This document shows, in pieces, positions 38,937 to 52,622 of a DNA stretch of 64,000 nt. Under the pieces are notes generated by a model. That model made no database searches. It saw only the letters and a list, made by a program, of their open reading frames with translations, and had not been told where the DNA came from. This DNA comes from Dermatophagoides farinae. Lineage: Eukaryota > Arthropoda > Arachnida > Sarcoptiformes > Pyroglyphidae. Numbering within the stretch: position 1 is the stretch's first letter; every line of letters starts with the position of its first letter. Location: assembly GCF_024713945.1 (NCBI RefSeq), contig NC_134682.1, forward strand, positions 2,790,001 through 2,854,000, written 5' to 3'. Made by a program: the position numbers and the translations under genes.

Positions 38937-41900
38937 ATGCATCATATAAAAAAGTCTGTAAATAAATCGGGCAAACATGTCGCAAAAACAGCGCCCAATT
39001 CTAGGAAAAAGAATGGCACAATAATGAAAAATAAAAAATCCAATCAGTCTAAAGTGAAAAGAAAATCACCATCATCAACGAAAAATGTTCCGAAATCTAA
39101 AACAAAATCGACAAAAAAATCGATTGCCAAATCAAACAAAACGCACAGTGCAGAAAAGAAAAAAACTGCCAAAAAGTCAGTCACTGCAACTACTGTTTCC
39201 GTAACTAATAAAAATTCAAAAACACCCAAATCAACGGCGAAAAGGAAAATTAAAAATGCAAAATCCAAGTCCATAACGAATAAACGATCAATTTCAATGA
39301 AAAATACTAAAACTATTTCGACAAGAAAAAAGAAAGAAAATGTTAAGGTTACTTCAAAAACGACGATGAAAAAAACGGTACCAATTTCACCGAAATCCAA
39401 TAAAAGAAAAACTTCAGCAGCAGCGGCGGTGGTGGTGGTGGTAAAATCACCAATTTTACCGAAACCAACAAAGTCAACAAAATCAAATTCCGGTAAAAAC
39501 GCAACCAAACTTGTGGCAAAGAAAAAACCAATAAAAGTAGTCAAACAAAAACAATCGAAAACGACAAAAAAACGTCGAAAATTAGTTGGTCATCGTGTGG
39601 CTAGCTTGAATGCGTTGGCAAAAGTGAAATTATTATGTGAAAATGGTCAAAATGCAACAGTAACAATGGCCGGGAAACAAAAATTACAGCATCCTTCTAC
39701 AAACATCAAAAGTGGTGATGATGATGATAAGAATAAAAATGATTTCAATGTGATCAATTCAAAGTCATCATCAATGAAAAAAGTGAAACGAATCAATACT
39801 AAAAGTGATGCTCAACACAAATCGAATACTGCCTACTCATCTACTTCATCATCATCTGTTGCTATATCTAAAAAAGTGATGCCTGTAAACGCCTCTTCCA
39901 CATCATCATTAAAAGTGAAAAATTTAAAAAATTCAACCAATAAAATGAAAGAAAAATCTACGATTAAACGAAAATCTACTTCCGTTAATAATCGTAGTAA
40001 TAATAAAAATAGAGTTAATAAAACGAAAACAAAAACAACAGTAGTGGCAAAGAAAAAATTAAAGAATAATAAAAAAAAGAAAAAGAAATCGATAAAATTA
40101 TCAATCGATCCAGATGTAGAAATAATCGATACAAGAAGAAATAAAAGAATGGCAAATTTGAATGCATCGGCTATGATGGCTGCAACATTTTCACCGGAAA
40201 AAGAACGTCGATTAGTATTGGCTAGTGCAAAACCATTGTTAAAATCATCAACAAGTGATCCTCATCATCAACCATCATCATCATCGACCACTAATCCACA
40301 GCAAATATGGTCAACAACACATCATAGTAGTATGGTTGAAGAACATATCGAAATGACAACCGTCAAAACGACGGTAAAATTACGACATGATAATACAACC
40401 GTAGTAGAAACAACAACGACAACACAACAACGTATCGAACAACAACAGAATCTATTGAATCAATCATCGGATAAAAAACGAAAAAATAAAACGACAACGA
40501 ATAAAAAACAATCAACATCGTCAAAAAAACGTAAAACAATCAAAAATAATCAAATGATAGGTGATGCAACAAGTCCGAAATCACCATCAAAATCTATTTC
40601 TACTACTTTGTCTTCTTCTTCTTCTAATCTCCCTCCGCCGGTTACAATAACAGAAACAACATTATCACCAACTATTTCAGCATTTACGCCTTGTCCTTCT
40701 GGTTCATCTACACCTTTAATTATTCCGGCAACACATCCTCCTTCATCTATTACTACTCATCCACAAGGTCTAGATTTGATATATCAAGTTCCTTCTCATT
40801 CTCATCGTTTTACTTCATCTCAATCATCTCCTGTAACTGGTGGTACAACATGTATAGATTCAACAATGATCAATGAAAATTCAACAATGATGGCGGGTAA
40901 AAATAAAAGTCAAAGATCAAAGAAAAAGCAAAAATCAACACCGCCTATTCAATCAACAACATCATCATCGACGACGAATACTATTCAGCCCTCAAATTCA
41001 TCAATAATGAAAAAATATTACCGTAAAATTGAAACACGTACTGTGGAACATCAATCGTCAGCGGCAACAGTACCATCAAATGCTGCAGCAATTTCAGCAG
41101 CAAAAGTTACAACAGCAACAACGTCCAATATTATACATCAGCATGATCCTAGAACAAATTTTTATCATCATAATACTAATGCTATTGCACCACCAAATGG
41201 TATGATGACATTTTCATCATTATCACCATATAATGCCGTCGTTGGTGGTGGTGGTGGTGGTGGTAGTTATATGAATCCATCACTAATTAAACCATACAAT
41301 CCTCATTCAACATTGATGCCAACAACAAGCAATCAGCCAATCGGTTCAAATCATACACATTCAACACCTTATTCATACCCATTTTCATTATCACAATCAT
41401 ATGGTCTTTATAATCCGGCCACTGTTTCAACGGTACCATTTCAATTAATACCATTTGGAAATAGTGGTCACGTTTTGGAACAACCAACACCGTTAACAGG
41501 TGGTCATCCATTCATATCACCACAACCATTCATAGCTGCACCACCACCGACAATCTATCCATATATCAATCCATCATTTACACCAGCAGCCACACCGATT
41601 TCGGCTATTGGACAATTTTTTCAACTCCCAACTGCCACCTTACACCAGCCAGCAACAGCAACAGCTAGTCCATTTTTGGGTGTGCATTATTTAGCTGGAT
41701 CAAATTCAATCGGTGTAGCTTTACCACCAAGACATTCAACACAACCATCTAGTTGTCATTATCAACCTCCACCGACAATTCCATCATCATCTTCAACATC
41801 AAACCAATCATATCTGAATGTATTTACGGGTAGTAGGTGTACGCCTTCATCATCATCTTCATTATCCTCAAACATAACCAATAATCAAAGTGATCGAATT

Positions 41901-43923
41901 ATTTATCCAGTATCGATTCATCATCAATCTGGTCAATCACCATCATCATCATCTACATCGACATCATTAACTGTTGATACAACGAATACGTCCATGAACA
42001 CAACACGCCCTTCATTGATCGCTCATCAATCACAACCGCAGATTATCAATCTAAATGGTGCGACTAATACTGGATCAATACCATCGGCTTTAAATTCAAT
42101 TCCGAATGTCATACCTTATGGATTTTTTCGTCCACAATCATCATCAACGATATCGATACCAGTATCAACATCATCATCATCTACTGCTACTCCAATATCC
42201 TCATCGATTCGTCCATCTACATTGAATTTTCTAAATTCAAATTTCATACCGCCACAACAACAGACTCCAACATTTTTTGTTCATACACGTATACAACCAC
42301 CGAATCTTTCATCATTAAAATCAACGATAACAATGAATTCTATAAAAAAGAAACCAATGATGATGAAATCAAAATCAAAAACATTGAAAAATACAAAAAA
42401 TAATCAACGTAAGAATGCATCAACAAACGGTGTTGTCGATGAAGATTTATTAAAACAATTTGATGTTGATAATAAAAATGGAAATGTGAGCGATGGGAGT
42501 TGTCATACAGGAAGTATGATAATGATGAATAAAAAACAAACAAATAAACAATTATTATCGATGGAAAATAGTAGGGGAAAAAATACATCAAATAGTGGTA
42601 AATCGAAAAGAAAAACTAATTTGAATTCAAATTCCGATCATACCATCATGGCGAATGATTATAATAATGAAACAACGGTGGTTGCCGGTGGAAGAAAATT
42701 TAAATCAAATCTCACAATTGAATCAAATGGAAAAAATTTATTATTGAAAAATGGTATTGGTACAATCGCCACTGCCACTGCAACAGCATCATCATCATCA
42801 TCATCGTCACCATATCCAAAAAGGCGTAATAATCTATTACCAACAACAAGTATAACATTGGTTTCAGCAAGTAATTCGAAAAACAACAGCAGCAATAATA
42901 ATAATAGTAATAGTAATGATAATGATAGTGGAATTGAATCGAATGAAATTGTACCGCCACCGATAACATCAACAACGACAGATAATTGTGAATTTCGTTG
43001 CGTAATGGGTAAACGAACAAATAGAAAACCAATCATACATGGTTGGTCATGGGAAGGTGAACCAATGGAGAAAAATATTTTTATTAATGTAAGTGATTTA
43101 TGATCAGGAATTGTGATTTTAAAATTTTTTTTCATTTATTATTTTATTTGCATATATAATGAATCATGAATCCACTATCAATTAGAATGATGAACAATCA
43201 TATCGACGTAAATGTTATCCAGCAATTAAACATAATGAAGGTGAAATCATACGACCTGGTGATTGTGTATTGCTTAAAAGTGGTCCAAGAAAAACGGATC
43301 TACCATTTGTTGCTAAGATAACATCATTATGGGAATCACCTGAAAGTAAGTTTTGTCGTTTCATAAATGTGTTGTTAAAACTATTTTTTTGAAATGTTTT
43401 TTTTTCTCACTTTTATTTTTGTTTTGTTTCTAAACCAGGAGAAATGATGATGAGCTTACTTTGGTATTATCGACCTGAACATACAGATATTCAGGATATT
43501 CCATTTATAATGGGTGAAATATATGCCTCAAGACATCGTGATGCAAATAGTGTTGCCTGTATCGATGATAAATGTTTTGTACTCACATACAATGAATATT
43601 GTCGTTATAAACGACAAAAATGTCGAAAATTGCAAATGTTTGCATTTTTACAACCAGATTTAACTGCTATGATTGTGCCAAATGGTGAACCATGGTCCAG
43701 TGATGAAAATCAATCATCGAATGATCAATATCAACAACAGCAACAAATAATAAATCGTTTTAATCGTTCAGTATTACGAGTAGGTGATAATAATCGTATA
43801 CCACCATTGAATACATTACCAGAGCTTGTATTCTGTTGTCGTAAAGTCTATGATTTTCGACAGAAACGAATACTTAAAAATCCGAGCTATGAACGAAATG
43901 AACGTAATAAATCCAGTGCTTAA
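38937..43923 (+). CDS. wge: BAHD1/winged-eye-like BAH-domain chromatin protein
   Basis: BAHD1 and fly Winged eye are nuclear proteins that act in heterochromatin and gene silencing; the BAH module reads modified nucleosomes. Three exons, 38937-43088, 43186-43345 and 43439-43923, give 1598 aa. The first exon is 4152 nt of unbroken frame. It encodes a Lys/Ser/Thr-rich basic N-terminus (first 430 residues, many KKK patches), then Ser/Thr/Pro/Gln-rich low complexity with runs of S, T, G and N. The BAH domain spans the end of exon 1 through exon 3: [83 protein letters not shown]. These follow human BAHD1 closely. I chose the ATG at 38937; the frame is open upstream to 38904 without another ATG, so a 5' exon is possible. 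Confidence 0.9.
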
Positions 43924-45804
43924 TAAACAAACAATACTACACACACACACACACACACTTATAAACACACACACACAAAACACAAATCTATTCTTAATCC
44001 ACCGGGTTTTGATAAATAAAAAAAAATTAATTTCAACTTAATTTTGAAACCTCGGAATAAATAGTCTTTCGTTTCGTATTTGTATAAAAAAAATGATGAG
44101 AAAACTTTCTCTCGACGCCTCGAATTTCATTTCATCAAAGTAATTTTAATTGATTTTTCAATTTTTCAAATAGTCATCATCATTATAATAATCATCATCA
44201 TCATCATCATCATCAAAGAAAGAATCTCTATATATTTTTCGAATGAAAAGAAAAAAAAATTTTTTATTTATAACTACCCTAAATAGTCATTATCATCAAG
44301 AGATTATCTTTTACATCCCAACACCCCCACCAGAATCTAATTTACACAATTTCACATTTCTATAAATGTAATGAGATCATTCTCATTCTCATTATATATT
44401 GATTTATTAATGTCAAAATTTGCCTTTTTTACATACACACACACACAGACACACAAACAAAAAAAAATTGTAACAATTCCAACATTGTAAATTATTCATT
44501 CACATTCGAAATGAAAGTTTCGTGTTTATATTCTTCATTCAAACAATGTGATTTGTGATTTTCTTTTTTTGGAATTTTAAACACACACACAAGCACACAC
44601 ATTTGTATTCAATTAGTTTTTTTTTATTTCTGGGACAGGTGCAACATTGATAATCATCAGCAACAAGTGTGTGTGTGTGTGTATGTCCAATTCATTGAAA
44701 TCTTGAATTAGTCAAAATTGAAATTCTGTTTTTTTTAATTTTATTTTACTTCAATCACACCAACACACACACGCTACATCACAGACCAAATTCATTTTTT
44801 TTTTGTTTGTTTGTTTGTTTCAGAATTTTAAAACAAATAAAAAAAAAAGTTTTTGAGATAATCAACGTCAATACACTTACACACACACACACACACACTT
44901 GAATATAAATCGTTTATAAATAAAATTATTATTATTATTTCAAATGAATTTTTTGAAAAATTAAAATTTTTTTTTTTTAAATTTATATTCTTGGAGCGCA
45001 TGCGCCCCCGTAGCATTAAAGTTTTTTTTTATTGATTTCAATTCAGAATTTTACTGATATTGAGCATCCTCTTTTTTTTCCCAGCATGTGTGTATTCATG
45101 GTGGCCATTTAAAAATACCACCAAAGAAACCGCTTTTATTTATCAAATATTTTGATTGATTAATGATTTTGTATGACAATGATCTTTTTGACAAATAAAA
45201 AAAAATGACGGTTGATTGAACGATTGAATGATTTCACATAAACACACACACCTATGAATGATGGGGGGTAGAGGTATTCATATCATCGACCAACCACAAC
45301 ATACACACACACATATACATCACTGACATTTCAATGGCGGTTTTAGTTGAAAAAAAAAATTTTTTTTTCTTTTTTCAAAAAAAAATAGGGGCCACCCATT
45401 GTTGTAGTGGTATAGTTCTACACTATTGTTCATTCTTTGTCTATTGATAATTGTGTGTATGTGTGTGTGTGTGTGTGTATTTGTCTTTGTTTGTCTGTCT
45501 ATCTATCTACCACAACCACCACTGTCCGTTTTGTATTATAATTTTAGTATAATTTGATCGAATTGTTGGATTCCATTATTCTTTTTGTGTACGAAATTTA
45601 TTTATTTTGTATTTGTGGGGGAAAAAAAATTTCCATCATCATCATCATCATTATCATTATTTTCCCTTTTTGTGTTTATTTCACACATTGGCATTTGATT
45701 TGATTTGATAATAATAACTGTGTGAGGCAACCTTGATTGGGAAACAAGTTGGGAAAAAAAGGAACCCGAGAAACGAAAAAAATTTGTTTTTTTTTCTTAT
45801 GTGA
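43924..45804. other. 1.9 kb intergenic region
   Basis: Spacer with many (CA)n tracts (43940-43959, 44438, 44878) and (TG)n at 45455, and A/T runs. No coding signal was seen on either strand. The RCC2 promoter should lie in the last few hundred bases. Confidence 0.55.
43940..43977. repeat. (CA)n microsatellite
   Basis: A CA tract interrupted once by ttataa, directly after the stop codon of the BAHD1-like gene, so probably within its 3' UTR. Similar CA/TG tracts recur throughout the intergenic DNA (for example 29432-29453, 37942-37958, 45455-45478). Confidence 0.85.
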
Positions 45805-47369
45805 ATGGCGCCGAAAAAACGTACAGCCAAATCGGCTAATGATTCGATAAAGCCAACCAAAAAAAGTCGTAAACAAAAACGATCATCGAATCTATCATCT
45901 GATTCGGATCTTGGTTCAGATAATGAAAATCTCAACAATAATGGTAATAATGATACGACAGCTGAAGAAACTTCAACAGTATCAAGCGATTGGTGTATCA
46001 AACCGGATGATCTTGTTGGTCGTCTTCTTGTAAGCGGTGGTACCAATTGGGATCTAATTGGCCGAAAAGAAGTACCGAAAACGGCAGCTGCTGCTGGTAC
46101 TGCTTCAAATGGTTTGTGTTTTGTTTGTTGAATTCTAGTATTTAAAAAAAAAATAAATTTTCATTCAAAGGCCGTAACCTATGGGGACCTCATCAGACTG
46201 AATATCGTGTTCGATTTGCTGTTAGTGGTTGTACTGCATGTCATTCCATAATTGTCACTGAAGATGGTAAAGCACTTACATGGGGGCGTAATGATCGTGG
46301 CCAATTGGGACATGGTGATACAATTCGTCGTGATGTTCCTACTGAAGTTGAAGTTCTTAAAGATTATCAAATAGTTGGTGGTGCTGTTGGTCGTGGACAT
46401 ACATTGTTTCTTACATCCAAAGGTCAAGTTTTTGCTTGTGGCGATAATAAAAGCGGTCAACTTGGTGTTGGTAATCAGATACAGACCGTATTGGCTCCAA
46501 CACGGGTTCGTTGAATACATTACTCGAATCTAGATTTATCTAATCAATCTTATTACTTATAGGTTGCACATCGTGGCAATCCAATTGTCAAATTAGCATG
46601 TGGTGCCGAATTTTCATTGATTGTTGATTGTAATGGTAATCTATTTTCATTTGGATTTCCACAATATGGTCAATTGGGCCATAATACTGAAGCAAAGTAT
46701 TTTGCATCTGGTAACAAATTGGCATATAAATGCGAATATAAACCACGAAAAGTTTTGCTATTCATTGAAAAAGGACGCGATGGTCATGTTACACCCATTC
46801 AAGATGCACGAATTATTGATGTTGCATGTGGTATTAATCATTCACTTGCATTGGATGATAAGCAACGTTGCTTTTCCTGGGGTTTTGGTGGCTATGGAAG
46901 ACTAGGGCATTCCGAAACCAAAGATGAAATGATGCCACGTTTAATAAAAACATTTGATAATCGTGGTGTAAAAGCTATTTGGTGTGGTGGAACATTCTCA
47001 CTCGCATTAGATCAACATGGTTTACTTTATTTCTGGGGCCAATCAAAAACATCGGGTGAAGCAACAATGTATCCGAAAAATGTACAAGATCTTAATGGTT
47101 GGAATATTCGATCAATTGGTTGTGCTAATCGTTCAATTGTATTAACAGCCGATGAAAGTGTTATTAGCTGGGGTCCAAGTCCAACATATGGTGAATTAGC
47201 ATATGGTGATACAAAATCCAAATCATCAACAACACCACAAGAAGTTAAACCATTAGAAGGAATACATATTCATCGTGTTTCAACTGGATATGGTCATAGT
47301 CTATTCATAGCACGTGAAGAATCGGAACAGGAAAAAGCATTGATTAATAAACTACCTACATGGCCATAA
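45805..47369 (+). CDS. RCC2: RCC2 (TD-60), RCC1-repeat protein
   Basis: RCC2 is a seven-bladed propeller protein of the chromosomal passenger pathway. It binds small GTPases (Rac1, RalA) and is needed in mitosis. Three exons, 45805-46111, 46171-46505 and 46563-47369, give 482 aa. The N-terminus is a basic Lys-rich nuclear tail with an acidic/serine patch. The diagnostic start of the propeller, TNWDLIGRKEVPK followed by NLWGPH, is RCC2-specific. RCC1 repeats follow: WGRNDRGQLGHGD, CGDNKSGQLGVGN, FGFPQYGQLGHN, WGFGGYGRLGHSE, and the strongly conserved TMYPKNVQDLNGW and SWGPSPTYGELAYGD. Length is slightly under human (522 aa) because the N-terminal tail is short. It is convergent with the FKBP gene. 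Confidence 0.96.
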
Positions 47370-47739
47370 TTTTTAATTAAGAAAAAAAACTTAGATGGTT
47401 TGATTTAGCTTATTTATCAACCAACATTCATACATCCATTATCATCGTCATCATTTAATATCTTTTGAATTTTTGATAAAAAAAAACAAATCAACATTAT
47501 CACATTCTATTCATTTGGAGATATGAATCAAAGAATTGAAAATTTATTCTTTTTTTTTGAACATTTTAAAATTATTGAATTCAATAATAATGAATAAAGT
47601 AAAAATGAATTTTGACTTTTTGACATTTTTTTTTTGGATGTAAGTGGTGGTTGTGGTGTGTGTGTGTGTGTAAGACGAAAAAATAAATTTAAGATCTCCA
47701 TACAAATTTTGGTGTGTATTTGCGTTTGTTTTCAGTTCA
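47370..47739. other. Shared 3' spacer between RCC2 and the FKBP gene
   Basis: 370 nt between two convergent stop codons. It contains A/T runs and a (TG)n tract near 47656-47671. No gene was seen. Confidence 0.6.
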
Positions 47740-49323
47740 TCAAGCATTTGCAGCTTGTTGTTGTTGTTCCGGTTGTTGCTGCTGCTGCTGTTGTGGGGAT
47801 TCCGAATCCTTAGCCTTGGTTTCATTGTCACCATCAATGTTGAAAATTTTCGAATCATCTGCTGCAGTAGTAATAGTAGTAGCTTGTGCGGCTTTTTTCT
47901 TTGCCTCTTTCTAAAGATGGGTAACAAAGACAAAAATAATTAAAATTTATGAATAATAAAAACCTTTCAATTACCTCGCTATCTCTTTTGGCAAATATTT
48001 CAAACATATTCTTGTATTTCATCTTCTCTTTTTCCATATGTTCTTTAATACGATTAATACAATTAATCATTTGACTTTTTGCTGCCGAATTTTTCGGATC
48101 AATTTCCAATAATTTTCCAAAATCTTTTTTAGCCAATTCATATTCTTTCTGACCATAAAATGCTTGTCCACGACGGAATAGACCTTTTTCATTTTCTGGA
48201 TCAATTTCTAGTGCACGGTCACAATTTTTTTGTGTTTCCAAGAAATTTTCCACTTTCAAATAACACATGGCTAGATTTAAATTACCTGCCAATAAAATGT
48301 CACGTGCTTTTTCCTTTAGTTCTGGTTCAAAATTATCTGTTTCAGTACCAATCAATTGTATGACACGTTTATATTGTTTGATGGCCAATTTGTATTTAGA
48401 TTCTTTGAAATATTTTGTTCCTTTCGTTTTGACCAACAATGCCTGTTCTATGCGTTCATTATTTTCCATATCTTCAATTTCTTTGAGATTTTCAAAATTT
48501 TTCAGATATATTTCATATTTTAATTGTTGATAATCATTTGGAATGCCATATTCTTGATTGCCTTGGCCATCACCCCATACATATTTTGGCTTGACAATTA
48601 TCTCGCAACGTTCATCTTTTTTCATTTTTCTCACAGCAATTTCAATTGCTGGTACAAGATTCTCTTCAGAACCTTCACCCAGATAGAATGTCACCTGACG
48701 TGATTCAAATACACGATCTTCATATTTGCCAATGTATTCAATGTTACAAGTAGATCCTTCATTTGGTGTAGACCATTCGCTACCATCTTTAATGATACGT
48801 CGCAAAATACCACCATCAGCTTTTTTTGTTATATCTTCCAATTTCCAATCAAACAATTCAATTTCAAAGATCAACGTAGAATTTGGCGGTATGGTAGGTG
48901 GTGAACCACGTTCACCATATGCCAATGATGGATCAATTTTAAACGATGCAACTTCACCCCGTTTCATCGTTTTAACGGCAATATCCCATCCTTCGATCAC
49001 TTCTTTGGCTCCCAATGTGAATACAAATTTTTCATTGCGATCACGTGAACTATCGAATTGTGTGCCATCCAATAATTTGCCCACATAATGAACCGAAACT
49101 TTATCACCATTACCGGGTTTTTCCCAACCTAAATATACAGAAAAAAAGAATAAAATTTTGAACCATTTATATCGAATTAAGCCATACCATTTCCTTTGGT
49201 AATGATAGTCTTCATAAGCTTTCCATCTTTTTGTGGTGAAATATCAAATTCACTTTGAAGAGAATCCGATTCGGTTGAATCTCCCAAACCAAGTGATGAC
49301 ACGGAATTTTCTTTACTACTCAT
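47740..49323 (-). CDS. FKBP4: FKBP4/5-type immunophilin co-chaperone (FKBP52/59-like)
   Basis: Large FKBPs bind the Hsp90 C-terminus through TPRs and act on client folding, including steroid-type receptors; the first domain is a prolyl isomerase. Three minus-strand exons, 49323-49188, 49128-47975 and 47910-47740, give 486 aa. FK1 (residues about 45-140) keeps the usual active-site residues: VHYVG (Tyr), QFDSS (Phe-Asp), EVIEGW (Val-Ile-Trp), AYGERGSP (Tyr) and LIFEIELF (Phe). FK2 (about 165-265) has LVPAIE in place of the VIEGW signature, so it is probably inactive, as in vertebrate FKBP4. Three TPRs follow (KGTKYFKESKYKLAIKQYKR, LNLAMCYLKVENFLE, FRRGQAFYGQKEYELA). The C-terminal exon encodes a Gln-rich tail. 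The start is set by an ATG just before FK1. Confidence 0.95.
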
Positions 49324-49873
49324 TATGTTTGATTGAAATAATAATAAAAAAAATTGATCGCTATGAAAAAAGTCACAATGAAATTACAATGAAGAAAAAT
49401 AGCGAAAGTGAATGAATGACATGAAATGTTAGAATTTGTGATTATATAATTTCTTTCGAATTTTTTTTAAATTAATATAATAAATTTCAAGTGTTTTTCT
49501 TTGCTTCGTTCGAGAAAATTCGCCAAATATATTTATTACAAAAAGGATCGATGAACAGACTGAAATCACATTGCTTTGTGCCGCGAGTGTGTTCACACAT
49601 AAAATGCATGCAAAAGAAAAATTCAATTGTCTCATTATTATTGAACCATTCATCCACAATGTGACTATCAAACGCCATCTATCGACGACAAATATATTTT
49701 TATCTCATATCTATTCGACATGCTGCTAGCTATTTTTTTTTCATACACGCCGGTCAATTGCTCATATCACGAAGAATTTAATTGAAAAATTTGAGTCCAC
49801 CAGTGTTCCAAAAATTATTGACATCCAAAAAAAAAGAAGATTCTTTGATTTTTGTCACTTTTTTTAAAAAACA
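49324..49873. promoter_or_regulatory. Bidirectional promoter region between FKBP and API5
   Basis: The two genes start head to head 550 nt apart. The interval is only moderately repetitive, contains no reliable gene, and must carry both promoters. No TATA-like element stands out. Confidence 0.5.
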
Positions 49874-51907
49874 ATGGCTTCAATTGATCCACTTGATCAA
49901 CTATATGAACATTATAATAAGCTTGATTCCGCCAAAGAAAACATCAAACAGGTAAGATCAGTTGGTTGATTTGATTTGGTTTTCATATGACATTTTTTCA
50001 CTTTATTTACAAAGTTTGAATCCGATTATTTGGCCATATTGAATGCTGTACATGGTAGTCCACAGGAAAAACAACTTTGTTCACAATTTATATCGAAATT
50101 TTTTGTTCATTTTCCTGATCATTATGAATCGGCAATAGAATTATTGCTAGATCTTTGTGAAGATGATGATCCTAATGTGAGTGTGATTTTAATGTTGGCT
50201 TAATTAATTACAAAAATAAATTTCTGCTGTTGATTTGTCATATAGATTCGACGACATGCCATTAAAGAATTGCCAAACATTTGTCGTGATCGAAAAGAAT
50301 TAGTTACAAAAATTGCCGATGTTCTTGCACAACTATTGTTGTCGGAAGATCCAATAGAATTGAACATTGTCAATCAGGCACTCATAACATTGGCCAATTA
50401 TGATATTAAAAGTTTTCTACTCGCTTTATTTGGCCAAATTCTCGATGGTGAAGATGAAACACGTGATCGTGTTGTAAAATTTTTTGGCACAAAATTTCGA
50501 ACAATCAAACCGGATTTATTGACCAAAGAAATTGAAGAATTCATTCTGGAAAATTGCAAAAAAATTCTAATCGATGTGACCAAAGAAGAATTCATTACAT
50601 TGATGACATTGTTGGCTGGACTAAAAATTTCCAAAACTGTTCATGGTCATAATAATTTGTTGGCCATTGTCAAAGATCAATCAGAATTAAATAATGATTT
50701 TATTGTAAGTATTAGACGCTTTCAATTCAATTTGACAAGTTTAATGTTTTAAATTTTTTACTTAGCCTTCTGAACCGGACTCATTAGATAAATTTCTTAT
50801 GTGTGTTCGTCACGGAATTCCGTATTTTTCGGTAATTTATCTATCATTATCATTGTTATCTAAATTAATATTGACATTAATTTTTTTCATTATAGCAATT
50901 CTCACCATCGACTGAATTTGTTCAATACATTTGTTTAAAAATTCTTCCACATTTGGCACAAATTGAACAACAACAACCAGGTTTGGAACTGGAAGTTCTT
51001 CAGGCTCTATCGGAAATTATTTCATTCGTATCACCGACACTGGAAACATCTCAATTTGAACAATGCCAAAATGCCGTTTTTCAATGTTTACTTGGTTACA
51101 TACCAAAACCACCAGAAGATTTGAATACATCAGCTACCGATTTATCATCCACCGATGATTTGCCTAGTACACAATTTTCACATGTCGAATGTTTACTCTA
51201 TTCACTACATCAGTTATGCAAATTGAATCCGAAATATTTCGAAGCTGATAGTAAGGCAAATGAATTCAAGGATTTTAAATTACGACTTCAGTATTTGGCT
51301 AGAGGTAAGTTTTTTTTGATAAAAATTGCAATTTTCCAAATTTAATCAAATATTCATAGGCGTACAAAGCTATGTAAACAAATTGAAAAAAGTCATCTCT
51401 ACCTTGAAACCATCAGAATTGAAAACTCCGGAAAACAAGATCAAAATGATTGCATTGAAAGCAACATCGAATATCAATTCATTAACAAAAGATTTTTTTA
51501 AAATTCCACCATCCTATAAAACATCTATACAATTATCATTCAAGAGTTCAAAATCAACAACGACATTGCATGCTGCTGCTTCCATACCGACTTTAGCATC
51601 GGATAAAACCGATAATGGTGGCGATTCATCTTCTACTGCTGATCCAGCTACGATTACCAAAAAACGTCCGCTGATTACTGCACCGGAAGGTTCAGAAACA
51701 ACCTCATCAACAACAGTGAAACGTGAACGAAAATTTTATCAACCACCAGTGGGTAAGTTCAATAAAACATCACCCGGATCATTTCGGCCAAGATCATCAT
51801 TTAGTCGAAATTATAATATCAATAACCAACGATTTAATCAACGTCAACGTGGAGGATTCAGCGGTGGTCGAGTTGGAAGAGGAGGAGGTGGCTTTCGACG
51901 TTTCTAA
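49874..51907 (+). CDS. API5: Apoptosis inhibitor 5 (API5/AAC-11)
   Basis: API5 is a nuclear HEAT/ARM-repeat protein that suppresses apoptosis and has links to E2F1 and Acinus. Six exons, 49874-49951, 50015-50176, 50246-50704, 50766-50831, 50896-51304 and 51360-51907, give 573 aa with every phase correct. Family blocks: LYEHYNKLDSAKENI at the start, then GSPQEKQLCSQFISKFF, IRRHAIKELPNICRD, ETRDRVVKFFGTKF, TKEEFITLMTLLAGLKI, and HVECLLYSLHQLCKLNP. The C-terminal 200 residues are disordered, with a basic KKRP stretch (likely NLS) and a terminal RG-rich tail (QRGGFSGGRVGRGG). The body aligns well with human API5; the tail is somewhat longer. Confidence 0.95.
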
Positions 51908-52006
51908 ATAACTGTGTAGTGATGGGTACATAAAAAAGAACATAAAAATTTTTTATTCGATTGGAATAATCAACATTTTTCATTCTATCACATTTAATCA
52001 ATCAAA

Positions 52007-52622
52007 TCAATCGGTAGCAAACATTTTTAATGAATGTAATTCAATCGAATCGGTTTGTCGACGACAACCACGACGATATTTTCTATCCAAATGATGTTGA
52101 CGTTTTGTACGCATCAATATACGATAGTGATCATATTTGTATATATAATTATAAATGACAATAATGATCATATAGCCAATGGCCATTAATGTTATGATGA
52201 TTATGGCCAAATCGAATGCAGTTATTTTGCCTATAATGAATAATAATAATGATAATGGATAGAGAGAATAATATTAGTATATTAGTATTTTTTTTTTGTA
52301 TTTTTCAACAAAATAAAATTGTCATTTGTTTTTTTTTTGTGGAAATTATGAAATTTTTTTTCATGACAATGTCATTTATTATTTTTTTTGTATCTTTTCT
52401 GCACTTTGATTATTTCTGATGAAAATTATTCTACTAATTGAATTATATAAAGAAAAAAAATTATTACTTACCTAATAGATGAGAATCGAATAAATTTTTA
52501 CCAAATAAAACATCTTGATGATGATCATGATAATGATGATTAGAATCTGATGATTGACTGGGGCTGTTACGTCGGTTGTTGTACATCAACGATGTTTCAG
52601 TAAATTGTTGTAGAATGTTCAT
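52007..52622 (-). CDS. Small single-pass membrane protein of unknown family (124 aa)
   Basis: Two minus-strand exons, 52622-52472 and 52230-52007, splice from GTAAGT to TATAG in phase 1 and give 124 aa. The N-terminal half is polar and His/Asp/Ser-rich (SSDSNHHYHDHHQD). One strong membrane helix follows (about residues 56-77, DLAIIIITLMAIGYMIIIVI), then a basic juxtamembrane stretch (RTKRQHHLDRKYRRGCRR) and a short tail. By the positive-inside rule the C-terminus would be cytosolic. There is no cleavable signal peptide, so type III or tail-type insertion is likely. It ends 99 nt from the convergent API5 stop. Coding is supported by the matched splice and the switch from polar to hydrophobic to basic segments. 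No family is recognised. Confidence 0.6.

Noticed and set aside
39044-39544. 166-codon minus-strand frame opposite the BAHD1-like gene
   Set aside because: Its Phe/Val/Asp pattern is the mirror of the Lys/Ser/Thr codons of the real plus-strand exon; no start context or family signal.
42659-43135. Long minus-strand frames opposite the end of the same exon
   Set aside because: Leu and Asp runs arise from the complementary (AAT)n and (ATC)n repeats; the plus strand carries the verified BAH frame.
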